From NCBI RefSeq assembly GCF_014174495.1, contig NZ_JACJHR010000001.1, positions 124,001 to 188,000 on the forward strand: DNA of 64,000 nt, read 5' to 3'. The notes under the pieces were generated by a model. It was not told where the DNA came from. It did no database searches and saw only the letters and a program-made list of their open reading frames with translations. Source of the stretch: Amycolatopsis echigonensis (lineage in GTDB: Bacteria; Actinomycetota; Actinomycetes; Mycobacteriales; Pseudonocardiaceae). Made by a program: the position numbers and the translations under genes. Positions 8,293-15,884 of this stretch are shown one piece after another (within the stretch, counting starts at the first letter, position 1; each line of letters begins with the position of its first letter).

Positions 8293-10038
8293 TCAGGTTC
8301 GGGAGAGGGCGGCCTTCGCCGCTTCGCGCAGCGCGCCGACCGGGTCGTCGGCCTTGTCGTGGCTGCGCCAGGCGATGTGCCGGTCGGGCCGGACCAGCAG
8401 GCAGCCGCCGTCGGTCACCTCGCGGGTTCTGGCCCAGTCGCCGTACACGTCGTCGAAGGCGAGCCGGTAGCCGATGGGTGCGCCGACGATCTCGACACCC
8501 AGTTCGGCGCTGATCTTCTCGGCGGCGGCGGTCCAGGCTTCGCCGCCGATCCCGGTGATCAGGGTGAATGTGCCGTGCCCGACGACGTCGAGCGTCGAGA
8601 TCTGCTTGCCGTGGCGTTCGATCCAGACGTGGGGGAGGTAGGCGCCGGGGTGGGTGGTGGGGTGGTAGTAGAGCTCGGGATCGCGGGGGCAGGCCGGGAA
8701 CGGGGTGCCGTCGTCGACGACGGCGGCTGAGGTGTAGCGCTGGCCGAGTTCGACCCCGTGCGCGTGGAAGTGGTACGCGTTCTCGTCGAGGCAGTCTTCG
8801 AGCGCTTTCCGTCGCCTGCGGCCGTCGTCGGTGTCGGCGAAGAAACCGTCGATCGCCGCCCAGCCTTCCTCGTCGGTCTGGCCCGGCCGGATGCCGAGGA
8901 TGGACGGCACCCGGCCCACGATGTCGGCGCTTTTCAGGGCGCGGTCCACGACCTGGCGACCTACCGGGTGCCGTTCCTGGTGGTAGGTCTCGAGCAGTGC
9001 TTCGCCGGCGTGTCCCTGGATGACCGCGGCCAGTTTCCAGGCGAGGTTGTAGGCGTCCTGGATCGAGGTGTTGGACCCGAGGCCGTTCGCGGGCGGGTGC
9101 CGGTGCGCGGCGTCGCCGGCCAGGAATACCCGTCCTCGCCGGTACTCGGTGGCGAGGACGTGGTTGACCTGCCACGTCGAGACGTTCTTGATCGTCACCG
9201 GGACGCTGTCGTCGCCGATCGCCTTGTGGACGCGCGGCAGCATCGCTTCCTCGCTGGTGTCGATCTCCTCGGTGTCCGGGTCGTACATGAACACCAGGAC
9301 CCATTCGTTCCAGGGCCGCACGGTGATGAAGACTCCGGAGCCCAGCCAGAAATCCTTGCCCGGCTGGACCGTCCAGAACAGCACGCCCGGGCGGTGGGCG
9401 CGGAAGCGCGAGAGGTCGGCTTCGAGCCAGACGTTGACCGCGTACCCGAGACCGGTTTCTCCCTCCAGCGAGAACCCGAGCTGGTCGGCGACCGTCGAGC
9501 GGCCGCCGTCGGCGCCGATGGCGTACTTCGCCTTGATCAGATAGGTCTCGCCGGTGTGGCGGTACCGAACGGTCGCCGTGACCCCGGCGTCGTCCTGGGC
9601 GATTTCGATCAGTTCGGTGGAGAACCGGATGTCGGCGCCGCGGTCGAGCGCGCCCTGCAGGATCAGGGGCTCGAACAGGTGCTGGGGCATGTTGCACATG
9701 GCCGACGGGCTGCCGGCCTCGTAGTCGGCCTTGCGCTGGACCATCGTCCCCCAGGTTTTCACCCGGGCGATCTCCTTGCCCGCCATGCTCGTGGCCCACA
9801 CGTTGTCGGCCATCAGCTCGTTGGGCACCGAAACGGCGCGCACCTGCTCCTCGATGCCGAGGTCGCGCATGACTTCCATGGTGCGCTGGTTCGTGATGTG
9901 CGCCCGCGGCGTGTTGGCAGTGCGCGGATACTTGGTGACAGTGATGGCCTCGACGCCGTACATCGCCAGGAACGCCGCGGCCGTGAGTCCGCAGGGCCCG
10001 GCGCCCACGACGAGGACATCGGTTTCGACGACTCGCAT
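8293..10038 (-). CDS. FAD-dependent aromatic hydroxylase (PheA/TfdB-MhpA type)
   Basis: 581 residues, the size of phenol 2-monooxygenase/2,4-dichlorophenol hydroxylase-like flavoproteins. FAD-binding Rossmann motif GAGPCG at 12-17, second FAD motif VFLAGDAAHRHPP at about 300-312, and a C-terminal thioredoxin-like domain typical of this class (VGHGTFTLITGIGG region). These enzymes use NAD(P)H and O2 to ortho-hydroxylate a phenolic ring. It is preceded by GGAAGGAG. Operon context (FAH hydrolase upstream; SnoaL-like proteins and CoA ligase downstream) points to oxidative degradation of an aromatic or polyketide-like compound; the exact substrate cannot be read. Confidence 0.9.
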   Translation of the reverse strand: MRVVETDVLVVGAGPCGLTAAAFLAMYGVEAITVTKYPRTANTPRAHITNQRTMEVMRDLGIEEQVRAVSVPNELMADNVWATSMAGKEIARVKTWGTMVQRKADYEAGSPSAMCNMPQHLFEPLILQGALDRGADIRFSTELIEIAQDDAGVTATVRYRHTGETYLIKAKYAIGADGGRSTVADQLGFSLEGETGLGYAVNVWLEADLSRFRAHRPGVLFWTVQPGKDFWLGSGVFITVRPWNEWVLVFMYDPDTEEIDTSEEAMLPRVHKAIGDDSVPVTIKNVSTWQVNHVLATEYRRGRVFLAGDAAHRHPPANGLGSNTSIQDAYNLAWKLAAVIQGHAGEALLETYHQERHPVGRQVVDRALKSADIVGRVPSILGIRPGQTDEEGWAAIDGFFADTDDGRRRRKALEDCLDENAYHFHAHGVELGQRYTSAAVVDDGTPFPACPRDPELYYHPTTHPGAYLPHVWIERHGKQISTLDVVGHGTFTLITGIGGEAWTAAAEKISAELGVEIVGAPIGYRLAFDDVYGDWARTREVTDGGCLLVRPDRHIAWRSHDKADDPVGALREAAKAALSRT

Positions 10039-10056
10039 GGTCGGTCTCCTTCCCGG

Positions 10057-10899
10057 TCAGTCGCGGGACGCGACGAGACGGTGGGTCATCCGGCCCAGCC
10101 CGTCGATCCGGGTGGTCAGCACATCGCCGGCGGCGAGGTAGCGCTGCGGGTGCGAGGCGAGTCCGACGCCGGCCGGGGTCCCGGTGAAGATCAGGTCGCC
10201 GGGGTAGAGCGTGACGACCTCGGAAAGCTGTTCGATCAGCGCGGGCACCGAGAAGATCAGGTCCGAGGTCCGGCTTTTCTGGACCTCTTCGCCGTTGATC
10301 GCGCAGGCGATCTCCAGGTCGTCCGGGTTCTCCAGTTCGTCCGGGGTGACCACCCACGGCCCGGTCGGGCTGAAGCCGGGATGCGACTTGGCCAGGCTGA
10401 ACTGCGGCGCGGGCCCGGCGAGCTGCCGGGTTCGCTCGGAAATGTCCTGGCCGTTGGTCAGCCCGGCGACGTGCTCCCACGCGTCCTGTTCGCGCACGGC
10501 GCGCGCCTCGCGGCCGATCACGACGACCAGTTCCGCTTCCCAGTCGACGTTCCCGTCGACGAGGGCGATGTCGCCGGCCGGTCCGGTCAGCGACGAGGCG
10601 AATTTGGTGAACACCGAAGCCTTGTCCGGGATGTCGAAGCCCGACTCGACCGCGTGCGCCCGGTAGTTGAGCGCGATCGCGAAGATCTGCCGCGGCCTCG
10701 GCACCGGCGGGCCGAGCAGCGCCTCGTCGAAACTCCGCGGAGCCAGCGTCGCAGTTCGCGCCCACTCACGGAACTCGGCCCACTGCTCCAGGACTGCCTG
10801 CGGGTCCGGGCCGAAACGCCCGCCGCTGTCCCGGGCGACGTCAGCCGCTTCGTCGCCGGTCACCAGGACCGCTCGTCCTGCCAGGTTTGCCAACTTCAT
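10057..10899 (-). CDS. Fumarylacetoacetate hydrolase (FAH) family protein
   Basis: 280 residues. The catalytic-domain core is recognisable: RQIFAIALNYRAHAVE, then DWEAELVVVIGR carrying acidic metal ligands, NGQDISERTRQL, KSHPGFSPTGPWVV, and GDLIFTGTPAGVG near the C-terminus. The family covers acylpyruvases, 2-hydroxyhepta-2,4-dienedioate isomerases/hydratases and fumarylpyruvate hydrolases, all acting on ring-cleavage products in a Mg-dependent way. It is the first gene of the operon, with GGAGG before ATG, divergent from the GntR regulator. Confidence 0.88.
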   Translation of the reverse strand: MKLANLAGRAVLVTGDEAADVARDSGGRFGPDPQAVLEQWAEFREWARTATLAPRSFDEALLGPPVPRPRQIFAIALNYRAHAVESGFDIPDKASVFTKFASSLTGPAGDIALVDGNVDWEAELVVVIGREARAVREQDAWEHVAGLTNGQDISERTRQLAGPAPQFSLAKSHPGFSPTGPWVVTPDELENPDDLEIACAINGEEVQKSRTSDLIFSVPALIEQLSEVVTLYPGDLIFTGTPAGVGLASHPQRYLAAGDVLTTRIDGLGRMTHRLVASRD

Positions 10900-10962
10900 C
10901 GTCGTCCTCCTCGGCCGGGGCGGCCGGCGCCACCCTGCGCTGTGGGACTCAGCATGACCGCA

Positions 10963-10995
10963 AACTTTCTAAAGTTCAAGCGAAAGAGGAAAGTT
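10963..10995. promoter_or_regulatory. Candidate GntR operator in the divergent promoter region
   Basis: AACTTT-CT-AAAGTT (10963-10976) is a perfect inverted repeat, and a further AAAGTT half site lies at 10990-10995. The block sits between the divergent FAH operon and the GntR gene, where a regulator would control both promoters. Confidence 0.55.
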
Positions 10996-11030
10996 GCCGG
11001 TACGTTCTCTTCTGCTGCTACTGTGGAACC

Positions 11031-11792
11031 ATGGCGCGATCCACGCACGGGACCCGCGCGGACGACACGTTCGCGACGATGCGGGCCGACATCCTGGCCG
11101 GGCGGCTGGCCCCGGGGGAGAAGCTGAAATTCCCGGAACTCGGCGCCCGGTACGGCGTCGGCGTGGGAGTGCTCCGTGAAGCCCTGACCCGGTTGGCCGA
11201 GCAGGAGCTCGTCCGGTCGCAGCCGCACCAGGGTTTCCAGGTGACGCCGTTGTCCGCGGAGGATCTGACTGATCTCACCGCCGCCCGCGTGGCGATCGAG
11301 TGCCTCGTGCTGCGGATGTCGCTGGCCGAGGGCGACACGCCGTGGGAGTCGGATCTGGTCGCGAAGCACCACACGCTCGAGCGGACTCCGCAGTACGACG
11401 AGGACGATCCGGAACGGGTCAGCGACGCGTGGTCGCGCGCGCACGCCGACTTCCACCACACGCTGCTGGCCGGCTGCCGCAACTCCCGGCTGCTGGGCAT
11501 CGCGAATTCGCTGCGCGACTCGGCAGAGCTTTACCGCTCGTGGTCGCAGCAGCATTCGAGGCATCCCGGCCGCGATGTGATCGCGGAACACCGCACTCTC
11601 ATGGAACTCGCGCTCGCCCGCGACACCGAAGCCGCTGTCGAGGCGTTGGAGCGGCATATCAGCCACACCACGGAAATCCTGCTCGACGGGGACCGAGCTT
11701 CCCGGTCTGACGGCGGGTTTCCGCGTGCACGTCCGGAGCTCTCAGCCCGAGTGGCGGGCGCTGGGCGGATCGCGGTCGAGACGACCCCGTGA
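11031..11792 (+). CDS. GntR family regulator with FCD ligand-binding domain
   Basis: 253 residues from ATG 11031. N-terminal winged helix (TFATMRADILAGRLAPGEKL, VLREALTRLAEQELVRS, HQGFQVTPLS) with the GntR signature, followed by an all-helical FadR C-terminal domain (ADFHHTLLAGCRNSRLL and ALARDTEAAVEALERHI) containing the His residues that bind a metal and carboxylate ligand. FCD regulators usually respond to a pathway acid. Divergent orientation to the FAH/FAD-hydroxylase operon makes that operon its likely target. Confidence 0.88.
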   Translation: MARSTHGTRADDTFATMRADILAGRLAPGEKLKFPELGARYGVGVGVLREALTRLAEQELVRSQPHQGFQVTPLSAEDLTDLTAARVAIECLVLRMSLAEGDTPWESDLVAKHHTLERTPQYDEDDPERVSDAWSRAHADFHHTLLAGCRNSRLLGIANSLRDSAELYRSWSQQHSRHPGRDVIAEHRTLMELALARDTEAAVEALERHISHTTEILLDGDRASRSDGGFPRARPELSARVAGAGRIAVETTP

Positions 11793-11861
11793 CAGGTAGG
11801 GAGCGCGAACTGCGCACCCGAACCATTCGAGGTCCGCCCGTCGCGCGAAAGGCTGGTAGTC

Positions 11862-12245
11862 GTGAATCTCGGCCTTGCAGGGAAGAGCCTGCGCGCCATG
11901 ACCATCGAGTACAGTGCGGTCCTGCACTTCTCCGACGATTGCACGGCGCGCATCGAGTCGCCATTCACCTTCAGCACCGCAGGCGAGCAGTACAGTTTTT
12001 CTCCCGACAGCGATCCGCAAGAATCATTTCGGCCGATGGATGTCGTGCTGTCCGATATTGTGACGAAGGCAGACGCTGATGATGCGGGCGCTCTGAACAT
12101 CGTGTTCGACAGCGGGGCTGTGATTCGGGTGGAACCCGACGACGAATACGAAGCATGGACAGTGTCGGGACCCGGCGGGTTCCTGGTCGTCTCCATGCCT
12201 GGCGGGGAACTTGCGACCTGGGACGCAAAGCCTGACGTTTCCTGA
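11862..12245 (+). CDS. DUF6188 family protein
   Basis: 127 residues from GTG 11862; an internal ATG (MTIEYSAVL) is an alternative. It contains the acidic, beta-rich pattern of DUF6188 proteins: DIVTKADADDAGALNIVFD, then EYEAWTVSGPGG and SMPGGELATWD near the end. The family is widespread in actinobacteria without a known function. It stands alone between the GntR gene and a non-coding stretch. Confidence 0.7.
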   Translation: MNLGLAGKSLRAMTIEYSAVLHFSDDCTARIESPFTFSTAGEQYSFSPDSDPQESFRPMDVVLSDIVTKADADDAGALNIVFDSGAVIRVEPDDEYEAWTVSGPGGFLVVSMPGGELATWDAKPDVS

Positions 12246-13018
12246 CGAGGTTTCGCCTGCCTCCAAGCGCACCGACACGGTCAAGTCCGAGGTGTCCTCG
12301 GTCGCAGCAAGCTCGTCGTGCGGGTGCGCCGCCGGAATCGGCGCGGCGTGTCTCCGACCGCATCACGGAGCCTCGCAGCCGTTGTCGTCGTCAAGCCCGT
12401 CTCCCTGCGAGCCCTCGCCGAGACCGCACTTGCCCAGGTCCCCGACGGCATCGGACTGGTGGAGAGCTCAAGAACCTGACCGGGTTCGATCTCGACGAGC
12501 TGTCGCCTCTCGCTTACGCGAAGACGTCACGGTCCCGACGCTGCTCGCCAGGTCCACCACGACTCCAGCACACGCCCCGACGACGTCCAGGGCGGTGACG
12601 ACAACCTCGCCTCAACGGACCAGAAGTTGTAGCGGACCGAGGGAACTACTCGCCGCTTCGATGGCCTGCTGGCCGGGGCAGCCGTCGCTTCGGCGATGTC
12701 CGCTGATCGGTGGTGGCCGTACCGCGGCGGCCGGGGTTCCTGCACCGTCGCCACTGCCCGCGACGCGAGCGAGTAACAGCTCGGCTGCGCTGCAGCTTTC
12801 CTTGGCGTACGGCGGTATCCAGGGAGAATTCAGGTCGGGGAATAGTTCCCGGCGAACGGTGCTCGGCCGGTCCGGGTCTGTCCACTGTGGTCATGGCAGC
12901 GGCCGGGCTCATACCGTGCCGGGGGACCAGATTCAAGTGAAGAAATCCGAATCGGCGCTTTCCGAGAACCGAAGCTGGTTTTCGGGAGGATCGTTGACGC
13001 TCCGCGTGACGGCTGCGT
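12246..13018. other. 770-bp stretch without a recognisable gene
   Basis: Open frames exist on both strands, but none has consistent codon bias or recognisable motifs. The composition is less GC-rich at third positions than in the neighbouring genes, suggesting decayed sequence. I see no inverted repeats typical of an insertion sequence. Confidence 0.4.
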
Positions 13019-14514
13019 ATGGATACAGGCATGCCACAATCCGCGGTTCGCGTCTACGACCGGCTCTACATCGGCGGCGAGTGGGTCGCGCCCGCTGACG
13101 GCGAGAACGCCGAGAGCATCGATCCGGCCACCGGACGGGCGTGGGCAGTGGTCGCCACCGGCGGTCCGGCGGACGTGGACCGGGCCGTCGATGCCGCTCG
13201 CGCGGCTTTTCCGCGCTGGCGGCGCACTCCGGGGCACGAGCGGGCCGCGCTGCTGCGCCGGTTCGCGGATCTGTTCCGGTCTGCTCTTCCGGAATTGATC
13301 GAGGTCGAGTCCCGGGACACCGGGACGCCTGTGACTGATCTGCGTGCTTCGTTGCCCGCGCAAGTGCAGTGGTACCACTGGTTCGCGTCGCTCGCGGACA
13401 AGGCGCAGGGCGCGACGATCCCGTTCGACGATTCCGTGCACGCGTTCACGACCAGGGTCCCGGTCGGTGTCGTCGGCGCGATCGTGCCGTGGAACGCCCC
13501 GCTGCTGGCCACCTGCCTCAAGCTCGGCGCCGCGCTCGCCGCGGGGTGTGTCGTGGTGCTCAAACCGGCCGAACAGACTCCGGTGTCCGCGCTGCTGCTG
13601 GCTCGTCTCGCGCATGAGGCGGGTTTCCCGCCGGGCGTGTTCAACGTGGTCAACGGCGCCGGCTCCCGGGTCGGCGCGCACCTGGTCGCGCACCCCGGCG
13701 TGGACAAGATTTCGTTCACCGGGTCCACCGCGACCGGCCGCCGGATGCTGCGCGAGGGTTCAGGCAATCTGAAGCGGTTTACCTTCGAGCTCGGCGGCAA
13801 AGCTCCGCACATCATCTTCGATGACGCCGACGTCGAGCAGGCACTGAACGCCGCGACCGCGTCGGCCTGGAGGTTGTGCGGGCAGAGTTGCGCGCTGGGC
13901 TCCCGGGTTCTGGTGCACCGCCCGCTGTACGACCGGGTCGTCGAGGAGTTCCGCACCCGCGCCGGTCGCGTCCGGGTCGGGCTGCCGCACGACGAATCCG
14001 TCCGGATGGGGCCGCAGGCGCACGCCGAACAGCTGGCGAAGACCCTGTCCTATGTCGAGCTGGGCACGCACGAAGGGGCCGAGCTTGTGCCGGCGGCGCG
14101 CGCATCACCGACGGCGGTCTGGCCGATGGTTATTTCGTCCAGCCGACGGTGTTCGCCCGGGCGACGAACGCGATGCGGATCGCCCGGGAAGAGATCTTCG
14201 GGCCGGTGGCGACCCTGATCCCGTTCGAAGACGAGGACGAGGCGGTCGACATCGCGAACGACACGGACTACGGCCTGACGGCTGGCCTGTGGACCCGCGA
14301 TTTGTCCCGAGCGCACCGGGTCGCCGGCCGGATCGAGGCTGGCTCGGTGTGGGTCAACACCTATTCGTTCGTCCGGTGGTCCATGCCCTACGGGGGTTTC
14401 AAGGCCAGCGGATGGGGGAGGGAGAACGGGATCGACGCGCTGGCCCCGTACCTGGAGACCCGGACGACCGTGATCGGGCTGAACGGGACCTTCCCCGACC
14501 CGTATTCGGCGTAG
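13019..14514 (+). pseudogene. NAD(P)-dependent aldehyde dehydrogenase, single frameshift near 14090
   Basis: Two overlapping frames together give a complete aldehyde dehydrogenase of about 495 residues. The first runs from ATG 13019 or 13031 to about 14090: LYIGGEWVAP, IVPWNAPLL, KPAEQTPVS, FTGSTATGR, catalytic Glu in FELGGKAP, catalytic Cys in GQSCALGSR. The second continues from there to 14514: GYFVQPTVFA, EEIFGPVATLIPF, GSVWVNTYS, KASGWGRENG. The span from 13031 is two bases over a multiple of three, consistent with loss of one base in a GC-rich run (the expected LVCGGARI is disrupted). Either a real mutation or a sequence error; everything else is intact. It would oxidise an aldehyde intermediate and is paired with the SnoaL-like gene 20 bp downstream. 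Confidence 0.85.
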
Positions 14515-14534
14515 CACCTCTGAAAGGAAGCGCG

Positions 14535-14999
14535 ATGGCAGCGAAGGCACCCATTCCGGAAGACAAGATCCGGTGGGCGATCGACGTCGAAGAGATCAAG
14601 ACGGTGATGGCGAAGTACTGTCACGGGATCGACAAGCAGGACGAAGAGCTGTTCATGAGCATCTGGTCCGAGGACGCGGAGTACGTGCTGCCCCGAGGGG
14701 AAGGGCGGGGCATCGACGGCGTCCGGGCGTTGGTGCGGAAGGTGTGGGTGCAGGTGCCGCGGTGCCACCACCACATCACGAACCCGGTGATCGAGGTCGA
14801 CGGCGACACCGCGGCAGCGAAGGCCGACGTCTTCTACTTCCGGATGACCGAAGGCGGTGTGCGGGAGTTGTTGTCCGGCGGGTACGACTTCGAGTTCGTC
14901 CGGCAAGACGGCGGATGGAAGACGCGCCGGATGGAGTTCAGCCCGTTCGTCTCCGCCAGCCCGGTATTCGCCGACAATCCGGCTGCCGCCCACGGCTGA
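14535..14999 (+). CDS. SnoaL-like (SnoaL_4) NTF2-fold protein
   Basis: 154 residues from ATG 14535, with GAAAGGAAG upstream. The family core is clear: AIDVEEIKTVMAKYCHGID, then EELFMSIWSEDAEYVLP, RCHHHITNPVIEVDGDTA and VRQDGGWKTRRME. The pair of helices followed by H-H-x-x-x-N resembles ring-hydroxylating-dioxygenase beta-subunit-like/bile-acid dehydratase-type SnoaL_4 proteins. It follows the aldehyde dehydrogenase closely and is the third such protein in the 7-15 kb block. Confidence 0.82.
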   Translation: MAAKAPIPEDKIRWAIDVEEIKTVMAKYCHGIDKQDEELFMSIWSEDAEYVLPRGEGRGIDGVRALVRKVWVQVPRCHHHITNPVIEVDGDTAAAKADVFYFRMTEGGVRELLSGGYDFEFVRQDGGWKTRRMEFSPFVSASPVFADNPAAAHG

Positions 15000-15006
15000 G
15001 GAGACG

Positions 15007-15060
15007 ACCCCGCTTCGTGGGCTGCAACGGCATCGCTGGCGCAGGCCACGAAGCGGGGCC
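15007..15060 (+). terminator. Long-loop hairpin after the SnoaL-like gene
   Basis: ACCCCGCTTCGTGG (15007-15020) pairs with CCACGAAGCGGGGC (15046-15059) around a loop of about 25 bases. No T-run. It lies directly after the stop and probably ends the aldehyde dehydrogenase transcript. Confidence 0.55.
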
Positions 15061-15884
15061 GTCAGTGCTTGCCGCCTTGCGCGTCGGCCAGGACGTGCCG
15101 TTCGGACCTCGTCGCGAAAGACCGTCTTCGGCAATGGAAAAGCCGCAGAAATGGAAGAACAACTGCCAGGTCTACCACGGACAGGCAGAGTGGCGGCCAA
15201 TGAATCACAGCGGAGACGTGTCAGCTTCAGACTGCCAGGCGGCCTCGATGGAGCGAGACGGCGTCAGTTGGGGCTAACTCGTGCTCGCCGTGGCTCGGGC
15301 CAAGCACGAACCGCCCTGGATTGAGATGGAGTTTTACCGCGGGACTCTGAGGGACGCTCAGCCTTGGCGCTACAGCGAACGTGCGGATCCGGACGACTAT
15401 GACACGGCTGCCGAGCTTCGGAGAGGTGCGCTGGCGGACCGCAGCGGACGCAGCCGCCCAAGGCAAGACCTTCGCGCAAGCCGAGAAGGCGATCATCAGA
15501 CCCGTCCGCACTTGCCGGGAGATCGTGCCAGTGCTCCGCTCCACGAATTTCCGCACCTGCGGATCCCATGGAACGGCAGCCTCAACAGGTCGCCACCACG
15601 GCTAGCAGACGGCACCATCCGAGTGGCCAACCGGCATTGCCGAACCCCATCCACAGTCGCGAACGGTCATCACCGACCGTTCGAAAAGCGCGGTCCGCGA
15701 CGCCTTCCGCGCCCTCGGCTACTCGCCGCGCCAGCAGGACGCCAACCACGTCGACCGCTGGTGCGGCCTCCCCCGACGATCACGACACAGAGGAGGGGGC
15801 GGTCTGCCGGCCGGGTCGAGTACGCCGGACGAACCGATCCCCGCGACCGTTTTCAGAGCCCCGTTGTTCAGGCACGATGATGCC
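15061..15884. other. 800-bp stretch without an intact gene
   Basis: Short pieces with coding-like bias appear in changing frames, for example RWRTAADAAAQGKTFAQAEK at about 15430-15490 and VRDAFRALGYSPRQQDANH at about 15690-15750, but I cannot assign them. The pattern suggests decayed genes. No terminal inverted repeats of an insertion element are visible. Confidence 0.3.

Noticed and set aside
7793-10765. A minus-strand frame of nearly 1000 codons overlapping the FAD hydroxylase and FAH genes
   Set aside because: It runs in the wrong frame relative to two well-recognised enzymes on the same strand and its translation is a low-complexity Arg/Gly shadow.
8758-11127. A long plus-strand frame opposite the FAD hydroxylase operon
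   Set aside because: Antisense shadow; no ribosome site, no recognisable domain.
15864-15884. TTG 15864 as start of the LAL regulator
   Set aside because: Adds only seven residues. GTG 15885 is more likely, although not proven.
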